Source: Megaustenia siamemsis
Taxonomy: Eukaryota > Mollusca > Gastropoda > Stylommatophora > Ariophantidae
NCBI GenBank assembly: GCA_032433765.1
Contig: JAVIAB010000073.1
Coordinates: 55,789,565-55,853,564 of the forward strand
DNA: 64,000 nucleotides
Direction: 5' to 3'
Of this stretch, positions 10,165 through 19,777 are shown piece after piece. Both the position numbers and the translations under genes were made by a program. Position 1 is the first letter of the stretch; every line of letters begins with the position of its first letter. Under the pieces are notes generated by a model. The model saw only the letters and a program-made list of their open reading frames with translations, had not been told where the DNA came from and made no database searches.

Positions 10165-10566
10165 GGTGTTTAAAATTCCATATCTCTGCAACCAATTGAT
10201 TGATAATGCTGAAATTTTGCATATGGTCTTGTGATTTTTTGGTCCCAAGAAGTACATTCATTTCCTCACCAACAAACGTATAGTTTTAAATATTCTTTAT
10301 TTGAAGTATACAAATTTAAGGCATTTTGGTCAAACCATATATTTGGAGGAATTACCGCTTCATATGAGTGAGCACCCACGGACTTGTCATCTTGAACGTA
10401 ATGCGCGCCAATTTCCCTGTTTTAAGCACTAAAAAACACATAAAACGCGTCATAGTTATAATTTTATATCCGGTGCATCCCATTTCCTGTCGTTTTGTTG
10501 TGATTTATGTGCAACGGCGTATCCTAATTATTGGGTAATTTCGTTAAATTTGTGATCTGTTAGTCA

Positions 10567-11844
10567 ATGGGTATAAAAGTAAAGTTCCTTACATTGCAAT
10601 CAGTGGCAATAAAGGTGTATAAATATTTTTGCATAGAAGCTAAGCGTGGAAAACTGTATCGAAGCATCTCAAAGCCAGAAAAGAGAACTATTCACGCATT
10701 GGGTATAAGCAAACGCTTTTTCAAACAAGTGCTTAAAGCTAACGGAGTGTCCAGTTCAATCAAGACTAGGACGCTAGGAAGAAAGAAAGTAGTAGATAGT
10801 TTTGACAAGGAAGTGATTAGAAGAGCAATTTGTAAAATGTTCGATTCCAAAGAAACTGTGACTTTAAGAAAACTGAAAATTCGACTGAGAGCAGAAAATG
10901 ACATTGTTGTGTCGAAAACAACATTATGGAGAACTGTTAGAAGCATCGGTTTTACGTTTAGAAAGTACGATAGTGGTAGAAATGTCATCTGCGAGAAGCC
11001 GCACTTAGTTTCTATGAGGAGTAAATATTTACGTGAAGTACGGGAAATGCGTAACCAAGGTTATGATATTGTATTTCTAGATGAATCTTGGATAAATTCT
11101 CACCACACAAGTGCAAAGGAATGGCAGTTATCAGATGGAAGTATTAAAAGATGTGTACCCACTGGAAAAGGACAGCGTATTATAATGGCACATGCAGGCA
11201 GCCGAAAAGAAGGGTTGGTGAAAAATGCAGAACTTATATTCACCTCTAATTATACTGACAACAGGGACTATCACACCGAGATGAATGGCCATATATTTAG
11301 AGAGTGGATTGAAAATACTCTTCTTCCAATTCTAGACAGACCATCCTGTCTGGTAATGGACAACGCGTCGTACCACAACGCTGTGGCAGAAGAAGACAAA
11401 ATTCCTACATCTACCAGTACAAAAGATGTTATAAAGATTTGGCTAAGAAAGGAAGGAATTCCATTTAACGAGGGATTTTTGAAACCTGAATTACTGTCAC
11501 TTGTTAAGAAATCGCAAAAGACCAAAGTATTCCAAATAGACAAAATCATTCAACAGCATGGTCATACGTGCTTGAGACTGCCCCCTTATCATCCACAATT
11601 AAACCCCATTGAACTCGTTTGGGCAAAAATTAAAGGGCAGGTGGCAGCTGAGAATACAAGTTTTAAACTATGCGATATAAAAGGACTGACATATGCTGCT
11701 CTATCACAGATTGACAAAGATTTTTGGTGCAAATGTGAAGATCATGTCTTAAAAGAAGAAAATGACTATTGGAAAAAAGATGGACTATCGTTCGTTCAGC
11801 CCAGATTAGTAATCAATATGTTAGACTCCTCTGATTCAGAATAA
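10567..11844 (+). CDS. DDE transposase, IS630-Tc1-mariner superfamily (DD82E/Sailor-like), copy 2
   Basis: This 425-residue protein is identical to that of copy 1. Motifs in order are a basic helix-turn-helix-like N-terminal region (ALGISKRFFKQVL near residue 44), D172 in FLDESWINSHH, a KGQRIIMAHAGS strand region near residue 201, D265 in VMDNASYHN, a charged insertion of about 45 residues, then LPPYHPQLNPIELVW with E349. The insertion between D265 and E349 distinguishes it from ordinary Tc1 and mariner transposases. The start is the first ATG of the frame, following GTTAGTCA. AATAAA overlaps the stop. Two identical intact copies point to recent transposition or gene conversion. An assembly artefact must also be considered. 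Confidence 0.93.
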   Translation: MGIKVKFLTLQSVAIKVYKYFCIEAKRGKLYRSISKPEKRTIHALGISKRFFKQVLKANGVSSSIKTRTLGRKKVVDSFDKEVIRRAICKMFDSKETVTLRKLKIRLRAENDIVVSKTTLWRTVRSIGFTFRKYDSGRNVICEKPHLVSMRSKYLREVREMRNQGYDIVFLDESWINSHHTSAKEWQLSDGSIKRCVPTGKGQRIIMAHAGSRKEGLVKNAELIFTSNYTDNRDYHTEMNGHIFREWIENTLLPILDRPSCLVMDNASYHNAVAEEDKIPTSTSTKDVIKIWLRKEGIPFNEGFLKPELLSLVKKSQKTKVFQIDKIIQQHGHTCLRLPPYHPQLNPIELVWAKIKGQVAAENTSFKLCDIKGLTYAALSQIDKDFWCKCEDHVLKEENDYWKKDGLSFVQPRLVINMLDSSDSE

Positions 11845-12261
11845 ATGAAATAATAATGGACGTTTTTATATGTTCGCATGATCAATCTTTAGCTAAAGTT
11901 GATAACGTTTTGAAAATGTAAAGATTCTTGATATGTGTACTGCAGGCATGCAAAGAAACTAAATCACTTTCATATGTCTTGTTTACGTAAAATAATGAAA
12001 GTCACATGGAAAGACATAAAACGAACAATGTAGCTCTTTACAGTGAAGAGGATCCCGTGCTTACATCGGACTCTTTAGTCACATGCGTACCCATAAACAA
12101 TAACTTTGCTTGATATGTCATGCTCGTTATCGCTCGCAACGGATAATTAATTTTTTTTAATGTATTCTTTGTTGTTTATTGTTTAAATAGTTTTCATTAA
12201 TGGAACTGTTTATACGCTGATTTGTTTTAGACCGTCTGTAAAGGCTATAACATTGACATTC

Positions 12262-12453
12262 TCATAGTATTTTAAAGAAAGTAAACAATAGAAAGTAAAC
12301 AGTTGATAAACGCCTCCAACTTTCAAGTTGTGTAGAGACGCCTATGTCGAGAAGCTGATTTCCATTAATGTACGGTAAATTATTTTCTCCAGGAGCAAAA
12401 AGATCCGTAAATTCACTGAGATCAAAGGAAAGTGCTGCTTCATGATGAAGCAT
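12262..12453 (-). CDS. Small ORF in the transposon 3' region, antisense to the transposase (copy 2)
   Basis: Identical to the 63-codon frame at 7609-7800. Its start codon lies in the 15-bp dyad GCTTCATGATGAAGC (12437-12451), which also holds the start of a divergent frame on the plus strand. Function unknown. Confidence 0.25.
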   Translation of the reverse strand: MLHHEAALSFDLSEFTDLFAPGENNLPYINGNQLLDIGVSTQLESWRRLSTVYFLLFTFFKIL

Positions 12454-12612
12454 ACTTCCTACATCATTAAATTTTGTGAAATCGGTGGGACCTTAGAAAA
12501 ACAAGGCCAGATGCAAAAAATCAAGTTTGTAAGTGCAGGGAAAGAGGAGATATTTCATGTTAATCGTGAACATTTAGATTTGAAACGACCAATAGCAAAT
12601 TTTATTTCCTAA
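12442..12612 (+). CDS. Short ORF at the 3' end of the transposon, reading out through the terminal repeat
   Basis: A 56-codon frame starting MMKHTSYIIKFCEIGGTLEK, rich in charged residues, running through the terminal inverted repeat into the flank. In copy 1 the same frame (minus strand, from 7620) continues 50 or so codons into different flanking DNA before stopping. It lies downstream of the transposase on the same strand. It may be a relic of a second gene or captured exon, and I recognise no family. Confidence 0.25.
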   Translation: MMKHTSYIIKFCEIGGTLEKQGQMQKIKFVSAGKEEIFHVNREHLDLKRPIANFIS

Positions 12613-12929
12613 TTAACATTGAGCTTTGTGTAACACCGTTAACAGATGTAGATGACCAATATATCCCTTTTGTGGGCTTATCTCGAACATATCCTTCAAT
12701 AGTAGATTATTGTAAGTAATAGAATATGTTTTAACAGAAGAAACAAAACATAACAGAAAGTATTAGTTGCAGTTTTTCGGAAAGAAAGACCACATACAAA
12801 GCGATTCGGTGTTACGTTCAAATATAACATTCTGTAGGGATACATATAATGTAGAGACATTGAATAAACAGAATAAATATGTTTATAGTTATTAGAAGGC
12901 CCCGGTATCACTGGAAACGAATGAAAATC
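12613..12929. other. Right flank of the transposon pair; nothing recognised
   Basis: AT-rich sequence with no gene or repeat that I can identify. Confidence 0.4.
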
Positions 12930-13320
12930 TATAATTGCTCAACCGCCCGTGCTAGTGTATTCGAATTAACATCTCATCGAATATCCAAACAAAGAAAGGC
13001 AGCTGCAATCCTCATCATAGCAAATACAGCACACGTGAAAAGACATGTGGCGTATCAGCACCGAAAGTGAACGCAGCTGAATTGTCCTTCGTCATATGAT
13101 ATCATTCATCATAAGCAATCGGGATATAGAAAAACCATTCAGATGAAAAACACAGCTCACGGTGTGTACAGAGCATTAAACTCAGTAGCCCCGGTAGCAA
13201 GATATCCTGGAACATGAGGAAACTACGACAAGGAACATTTTTCAGACAGTGCCTCAACGGTTCCTGTCGTCTATCCGCCATTTTGACTGAAATTCCATAG
13301 AATACGTAATGTTGGAGTAC
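12930..13320 (+). repeat. Dispersed repeat R5, copy 1
   Basis: It aligns colinearly with 52150-52540. Shared blocks include AACAAAGAAAGGCAGCTGCA, AAGTGAACGCAGCTGAA, GATGAAAAACACAGCTCACG and CAAGGAACA. The two copies differ by many substitutions and small indels, so insertion is old. The blocks do not read as a protein in any frame I tried. Class unknown. Confidence 0.65.
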
Positions 13321-13537
13321 TTATCTGAATTCCTCGGAGTAGCTCAAGCGCTTGCGACCTGCTATCGCAACAGGAGTGTCGGCGGTGTCTCGGCTGTCAA
13401 AAAGCTGGTCTCAGCCTCCTAGTTGACAACCTCTGGTATCAGTCTGTGTCTAAACAAGCTGGTTAACAACAGCAGGGAGACAAATAATAATAAATAAATA
13501 TTATTATAGAGGGAAACTTCCGAGGCGATAATCAGCG

Positions 13538-13776
13538 AATCAATTCAGAGGAAGAGGTATGTTTATAGCACTCGAAAAAAATGACAAATAATCAACAACT
13601 GAAAAAACAAAACAAAGAACAATATATGGACCGAAGCAGGATCGAACTCGTACTCAGTGGAACAGCGCCTTGCCACGAAAAGCCAAACGCTAGGGAACAC
13701 TGCCACTGTTGCTGACTATTTGTCATGTTTTCCGAGTGCTAAAATGCTAAAACATACCTCTTCCTCTGAATTGATT
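13538..13776. mobile_element. Fold-back/MITE-like element with tRNA-like core
   Basis: The two ends are inverted repeats of 60 or so bp: AATCAATTCAGAGGAAGAGG at the left, with TATG and GCACTCG following, and the reverse complement at 13710-13776 with small indels. Between them, on the minus strand, lies GAGTTCGATCCTGC, which resembles a tRNA B-box, with an A-box-like block upstream. There is no coding capacity. No target-site duplication is obvious. Confidence 0.6.
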
Positions 13777-14084
13777 AACAACAGAATCTGTGATCGCTTT
13801 GTTCCACATCGTGGTGGCTTTTACTGAAACGGAAGACCTATTACAGAGGTTCTCTAGGCAGGAAAAGTGATCAAGTTTTCCAGCCATAACCTAGAACCAC
13901 ACAAACTCCAACTTGTTCAGTAGAAGCAGGGAATGCCACGAGAGCCAAAATGACCTGACACATTCATGAGTCAAAGGGCTTCAGCTCGTATCAACTCGTA
14001 GCATTTGTGCAACAACAACTACGTTATGAATGTTTCCTTTAATCGTTCTTTAACTTATTTCATAAGCAATAGATATGAATATCA

Positions 14085-14770
14085 AAAAAGACTAAAACTA
14101 TGATCATAAACAAAGAAAATTCTCAAGACCTACAATTAAATATCAAAGTGAAAGGAATACATCTGGAGACAGTTCAGAACTATAACTACCTGGGACATAC
14201 TATAACCGGTGATGGAAAATGTACAACGGAAATAAATAAAAAAAAAATAGGTATGGCAAAAAGTAATTTCAATGCCATGAAAAATATAATAACATCAAAA
14301 CAAATAACACCAGGGCTAAAACTAAAAATAGCAAAATGTTACATCTTCTTAATATTCCTATATGGTGCAGAAACATGGACATTTGACAAGAAAACAGAAC
14401 AGAAAATTGAAGCCTTTGAAATGTGGATTTATAGAAGAATAGGTAGAATTGGATGGAAAGAAAAGAAAACAAACGATGACGTTTTAAAACAACTAAAAAT
14501 TTAAAAAAAATAGAACTACTAAACACAATTAGAGCAAGACAAATGAAATTTTTGGGTCATGTTAAAAGACACAACAGCCTAATAAAAGTAATATTGGAAA
14601 GGAAAATACAAGGTAAAAAAGGCAGAGGCAGACCAAGACTAACATGGACGAGTAACATCAAAAGATGGACAAGTCAGCCTATGACAATCTGCACCATCAA
14701 TGCAAGAGACATAGTGGAATGGCACTCCATGGTAGCCAACCTTCGATGCGGAGACGGCACTCAATGATGG
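14085..14770 (+). pseudogene. LINE-C reverse transcriptase C-terminal fragment, one frameshift
   Basis: Two overlapping frames (14100-14504 and 14543-14767) together give the C-terminal part of a non-LTR retrotransposon reverse transcriptase. Visible landmarks are NYNYLGHTITGDGKC, FLYGAETWTF, WIYRRIGRIGWK and, in the second frame, MKFLGHVKRHNSL, KGRGRPRLTW and a final DIVEWHSMVANL. The frame changes in the poly-A run after KQLKI at about 14504. The polymerase core with the catalytic aspartates is absent (5' truncation). A second copy lies at 50660-50985. Confidence 0.85.
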
Positions 14771-14864
14771 TGACGAATTTATTCCATTTATTACCACTAT
14801 CGATAGTTTCACTGCATCTTCGCATATACTTATTCGCTCTCTATTTTTCTCTTTCTCTCGCACT

Positions 14865-14977
14865 TTCCCTCCATCACTCTCTCTCCACCTCTCTCTCTCC
14901 ACCTCTCTCTCCACCTCTCTCTCACCACCTCTCTCTCTCTCCACCTCTCTCTCACCACCTCTCTCTCTCCCTTTGTG
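14865..14977. repeat. CT-rich simple repeat
   Basis: Runs of CTCTCT are interrupted by CCACC at intervals of roughly 10-20 bp. The short frames in both directions are translations of this simple repeat. Confidence 0.85.
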
Positions 14978-15177
14978 AATTATGTGTTCCTCCGTAGATA
15001 ATGTGTCCTTTTTTTGACAAATTCAATTTATTCCCAAAAACATGAAAAAGAAGAACACTTCATTATGCAACAAATTAATACAGCAGAACATTGATTGTTA
15101 AAGAAAAAAAAGAAAGAAAGAAAAAAAAGAAATATTTTTGCGGCACTTTCCAATCGCTGGGATTTGCTGGGGACTTA

Positions 15178-15350
15178 TCGAACTGGTGAATAAAGGCCGC
15201 TTGTCCAAAGCAGTCATCGCGAGGTGATTGAGTCTGAGTTTTTATTTCACCCCCGATCTAACAACTTTAGACCCTACTGAGATTCGAACTCGCGTTCCTC
15301 TGGTTTGAAGCCGGCGGCGAGTGATTAATTCAGCCCCCCCCCCGTTCTCT
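15178..15350 (-). mobile_element. SINE3-like tRNA-derived retroposon, copy 1
   Basis: On the minus strand it contains GAACGCGAGTTCGAATCTC (B-box-like) preceded by TAATCACTCGCCGCCGG. The rest aligns with 26425-26600, including AAAACTC and GCGGTCTTTATTC-like segments. It is interrupted by a C-run. Assignment as a SINE rests on the tRNA-like head and the second copy. Confidence 0.5.
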
Positions 15351-16164
15351 GATTGCTCCGATTGATACAAAAATAATCAAAAATACAACCTTTTGGTCAC
15401 ATAAAACACTGTGATGGCTTATACAAGACTATTAATGAAGACGCTTCGGTTAGGCGAAAGAGAGGAAAATCAAGAAGGTTGGTGCAAGGTATTTAAGACG
15501 AATTTAGCACGACTGCAGATTAAACTTCAAGATAGTTATCATTTGAGCTAATTTACAACAGAGACACGTTAGACGATGATATATTTTTGCGTACACTACA
15601 AATGAAACAAGCAAATACCAATATTCATTTATCTTACCAGTAATTTGAAATAAATATAATATCAATATCAGTTTACTTTACGTGCAATTATAAATGAAGC
15701 AGATACTAACATTCGCTTTATTTGGAGTGAATTTGATGTGTGTATTTCATTATTACAGAGCATTCTCATTATGATTTTTAAAAATCAGATTCCTGAAAGA
15801 AATTGTTTTCTCTGACATTCATGACCAAACGTCTAGCAAAGATCGTTCTTCCTAACATGGTCATATGACAAAGAAATAGTGATGAGGGTGAAAAAACAAG
15901 ATTAGAAAACAACATTGAAGGACTGGTTTGGCCACGATTGTTTGCTAACAAACAAGGAAAGACTACAATAAAAACAATAGAAATGGAACATGTGTACAGT
16001 GAAAATGAACATTAATATTGTCGTAAAGATCTTGAAGTTAAAAAATACGCCAAGACAAGCCACATTTGATTTTAATTAACAATAACAAAACAATTTGAAG
16101 GACGGTTCTCTCCAGGAAAAATAAAATGTTTAATTTGATCTCAAGTATGTGAAAAAGAAATACT
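15351..16164. other. AT-rich sequence, possible faint LINE remnant
   Basis: No clear gene. Around 15840-16020 a segment reads approximately ENNIEGLVWPRLFANKQG or, one frame over, DWFGHDCLLTNKE. This faintly recalls the FGHV region of LINE reverse transcriptases but is too decayed to assign. Confidence 0.25.
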
Positions 16165-17535
16165 ACTCTCACTCCCACATTGGTAAAATTGATTTTGTCG
16201 ACCATTACTCTCACACTGGTAAACTATTTTTTTTTAGACCATCACGCTAACATTGGTAAAACTATTTTTGTTGACCATCACTCTCACATTGGTAAAATTA
16301 TTTTTGTGGACCATCACTCTCACATTGGTAAAACTATTTTTGTGGACCATCACTCTCACATTGGTAAAACTATTTTTGTGGACCATCACTCTCACATTGG
16401 TAAAACTATTTTTGTGGACCATCACTCTCACATTGGTAAAACTATTTTTATTGACCATCACAATTACATTGGTAAAACTAATTTTGTGGACCATCACTCT
16501 CGCATTGGTAAAACTATTTTTATTGACCATCACAATTACATTGGTAAAACTATTTTTCTGGACCATCACTTTCACATTGGTAAAACTATTTTGTGGACCA
16601 TCACTCTCACATTGGTAAAACTATTTTTTGTGGACCTTCACTCTCACATTGGTAAACTATTTTTGTGGACCATCACTCTCACAGTGGTAAAACTATTTTT
16701 GTAGACCATCACTCTGACATTGGTAAAACTATTTTTGTGGACCATCACTCTCACAGTGGTAAAACTATTGTTGTAGACCATCACTCTCACATTGGTAAAA
16801 CTATTTTTGTGGAACATCACTCTCACATTGGTAAAACTATTTTTGTGGACCATCACTCTCACATTGGTAAAACTATTTTTGTGGACCATCACTCTCACAT
16901 TGGTAAAACTAATTTTGTGGACCATCACTTTCACATTGGTAAAACTATTTTTGTGGACCTTCATTCTCACATTGGCAAAACTATTTTTGTGGACCATCAC
17001 TCTCACATTGGTAAAACTATTTTTGTGGACCATCACTCTCACATTGGTAAAACTAATTTTGTGGACCATCACTTTCACATTGGTAAAACTATTTTTGTGG
17101 ACCATCACTCTCACATTGGCAAAACTATTTTTGTGGACCATCACTCTCACATTGGTAAAACTATTTTTGTGGACCATCACTCTCACATTCGTAAAGCTAT
17201 TTTTGTGGACCATCACTCTAAAATTGGTAAAACTATTTTTGTGGACCATCACTCTCACATTGGTAAAACTATTTTTGTGGACCATCACTCTCACATTGGT
17301 AAAACTATTTTTGTGGACCATCACTCTCACCTTGGTAAAATTATTTTTGTGGAAATCACTCTCACATTCGTAAAACAGTTTTTTTTACTCGGTATCATCT
17401 TTACATTTGTACAACTGTTTTTGTCTATCACCAGTTACATTGATTGATCGGCTTTTGTCGAATATCACTCTCACATGGATAAAACTGATTTTCTTGGCCA
17501 CAATTCTCACAATGGTAAAACTATTTTCCCCCCAT
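16165..17535. repeat. 36-bp minisatellite, about 33 good copies plus a degenerate tail
   Basis: The unit is ACCATCACTCTCACATTGG followed by TAAAACTATTTTTGTGG. After about 17350 the units become irregular. Because 36 is a multiple of three, frames stay open on both strands, giving peptides such as DHHSHIGKTIFV or VRVMVHKNSFTN. Small indels shift these frames repeatedly, so they are not genes. Confidence 0.92.
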
Positions 17536-18019
17536 TTTTTTAAAAACAAATTTGCCACAGTATTACTCCCGATGGCGAGTGAAAGTAAGGGCCTCTACAC
17601 AACTTTAATATAACCTCTGGATTTGCACGCCTACTCCTTTCCGCCTTGCATGTCTTTCCATTAGATGATCATGTTTTCGTCCGTTGGGTCGATTATAAAT
17701 AGATCGAGGCTCAAACAATAATTTGATTATCTAACGATATTGACAAGAATTCCAAAGCTCTCAGTTCCTTTTCTCACATTCCCCGAAAACATTTAAAATC
17801 ATTCACTTCTTCTACACCGCTTAGTATTTTGTTTTCTTAGTTCCTGTTTCTTTCGGTCCATTTTATAAACTTATATATCAGAACTTCACTAAAACAACTT
17901 CAAATGTATAAATGCATAGAAGTGACTTAGTATCTATCTATCTATTGTCCATTCAAGCCGGTTCCTGGCCCATATGGCGTAGACCAAGATACTCCTCTTA
18001 TCTGAATTTTTGTTCTAGC
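17536..18019. other. No recognisable feature
   Basis: AT-rich sequence after the 36-bp array. Nothing identified. Confidence 0.4.
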
Positions 18020-18440
18020 AGTTTTCAATTCTTTTAAAGATGTTTTATCAAATCTCGCCATTTGTCTCTGTTCTGTGCAAGCAGCCCTATCTCATTGAGG
18101 GAGCCGATTCCTGCTGCTTTTGCCTCTCTCAGCAATGTTGTTCTCAGTGTCTCTCTGGGTCTTCCTATTTTTCTCTTACCTGTTGTTTCCCACATGAGGG
18201 CTTGCTTTGCTATTCGGTTATTATCTCTTCTCATCACATGTCCAACATATGACCATCGTCTTTCTTTTTTACTGAAGATATTAGTTTGTTGTATATTATA
18301 TAGATAGATTAGATAGATATTAGTTAGAAGTATAAGATTGTCGATTTTTCTAATTTCCTCGTTTGTTTTGAATTCGTTCCACGCTATACCAAGTATTTTC
18401 CTTAGACATTTATTTTCGAATGCGTTCAACTTTGTTTAAC
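18020..18440 (-). pseudogene. LINE-E reverse transcriptase C-terminal fragment
   Basis: A minus-strand frame of 131 codons (18034-18429) shows the typical end of a LINE ORF2: FENKCLRKILGIAWNEF, then YVGHVMRRDNN, GKRKIGRPRETL and a final QNRDKWRDLIKHL. The catalytic polymerase domain is missing, so this is a 5'-truncated, non-autonomous fragment. The open frame suggests modest age. It belongs to a different family from LINE-A to LINE-D. Confidence 0.85.
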
Positions 18441-18954
18441 TTAGTATAGTTCAATTTAATTTAATTTCGTGTTTTCAAACTAGCAGTTTCTAAGTCACAG
18501 GCACTTTCGTATTTTTAAAGCAGTTTGCAATGAATCAACACATTTTTTTTTAGTCAAAGTAAACAAGTTTGTGAAAGCCCCGGCCATTTCCAGTCAATAG
18601 GGAGGAAAGCCCAGGAAATGGTAGGATGAATCTATCTTGGCGGGTCGATGTGTCAGCTGCCCATTTAAATTCATTAAGAGAGAGAGATACCAATCGTTCA
18701 GTGTCACTGAAATTCGATGGTAGTACAAGAAGCTGTTTAAGAATACTTGTTTTAACAAGTAGGGATGGTGCTTGCCCACGTTCGTGTTATTCAGTATGTA
18801 GTTTTAGTTTTGTATAATGAAAGTCTCAATACTGTAGTAGATGGGATGCTGGCTTGGCGAGATATCGCTTGTGGTTCAAGTCCGGTTTGACATTATCCAG
18901 TCAAAACAGTTGAAGATAAAATTCGTACATGATTTGCTAAATTGGTGTAAGTAA
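18441..18954. other. No recognisable gene; one tRNA-like block
   Basis: GGTTCAAGTCCGG near 18876 resembles a tRNA B-box and may be the head of a retroposon. Nothing else is recognised. Confidence 0.3.
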
Positions 18955-19115
18955 GGGTAAAGTACGAGACTTGAATCGCCGTTTTAGCACTCGAGTTTTC
19001 CCCCATATGTGCTCGGCCACCCATCCATAAGTGTCCTGAGACTGTTCTGTTAGCGGCTGGGTCGACCGCGGGAGTATTTTTTTTTCAACCACGAGTACAG
19101 TTCACACAATTAACT
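18955..19115 (-). mobile_element. SINE2 fragment (3' part)
   Basis: The reverse complement shares GCGGTCGACCCAGCCGCT, GAGCACATATGGG and CGATTCAAGTCTCGTA with the complete copy at 45548-45886. The tRNA-like head and a central segment are missing. Confidence 0.65.
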
Positions 19116-19159
19116 CCAAAATTGCATTTTGTGATACATCATGATGCAGAATAGCTTAG

Positions 19160-19680
19160 TAAGCTTTACTAAATATGAGGAAAATGCTGTGCAAACCATT
19201 TTTGACAATAGAAACAAGAAAAAGAGTTCTTAAATATTATGTAGAGCCAGTCTTAACATATGGGTGTGAATTATGGACAATAGGACAACAGACACGAAAA
19301 TCACTGGAGGCTAAAGAAAGGCTGTAGTTTTACAGAAGAATGTTTTAAATATCTTGGACAGCAAAGAAAAGTGATGAAAACCTTCTGAAAGAGGACAAAG
19401 GAAAAAGAGCTAATTTCCAATATTAGGAAAAAACAATCATTAATTTTTGGTCATATAACGAGTAGGGAATAGATTGAATATATTGTAACAACTGGGAAAA
19501 ATTGGAGGACGAAGAGGTAGAGGAAAGCAAAGAGAAAAGATACAAGACAGATTAAGAAAATAGCTTGGTACAAAGTCAACAAAAGCAATGATAAATAAAT
19601 GACGCGATCGAAAGTTGTGGGGAGACAGGATCACCTACGCCAGCAGGCATGGTACATGATGATGACGATGTTACATCATG
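19160..19680 (+). pseudogene. LINE-A reverse transcriptase C-terminal remnant with 3' tail
   Basis: The sequence can be followed through decayed codons of a LINE C-terminus: a TYGCELWT-like block at about 19258, an FGHITSRE-like block at about 19447 and GRRGRGKQREKIQD near 19505. It ends in GGATCACCTACGCCAGCAGG and a GATGATGACGATG tail. Several stops are present. The same end is found in five other places. Confidence 0.75.
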
Positions 19681-19777
19681 ATTAGCTTTATTCATGTTTC
19701 TATTGTTTTTTTCTGACAATAACAACACATTAATTATAATGAGCTTTATTTTCTGTTTTTGACTTTTTATTTTCTAG

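Larger units (their letters stand above)
10141..12592 (+). mobile_element. Tc1/mariner-type DNA transposon, copy 2 (about 2452 bp)
   Basis: This is the mirror copy of 7470-9921. It starts TAGGTCGTTTCAAA and ends TTTGAAACGACCAA, with TA at 10139-10140 and 12593-12594. The 5' region of about 425 bp before the transposase ATG contains the 16-bp palindrome at 10149-10164. The right flank, GCAAATTTTATTTCC, differs from the left copy's flank, which supports an independent insertion rather than duplication of a larger segment. Confidence 0.92.
7468..12594. repeat. Giant inverted repeat: two arms of 2456 bp around a 215-bp spacer
   Basis: Positions in the two arms sum to 20062. The match begins at 7468/12594, ends at 9923/10139 and breaks on the next base at both edges. 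Each arm is one complete DNA transposon plus its TA dinucleotides. All four reading frames I could compare between the arms give identical proteins, and every stretch of nucleotides I checked is identical. The spacer 9924-10138 is not palindromic. Confidence 0.95.

Noticed and set aside
16180..17447. ORFs of up to 260 codons with DHHSHIGKTIFV repeats
   Set aside because: A 36-bp unit is a multiple of three with no stops on either strand. Frames overlap on both strands and are broken by indels.
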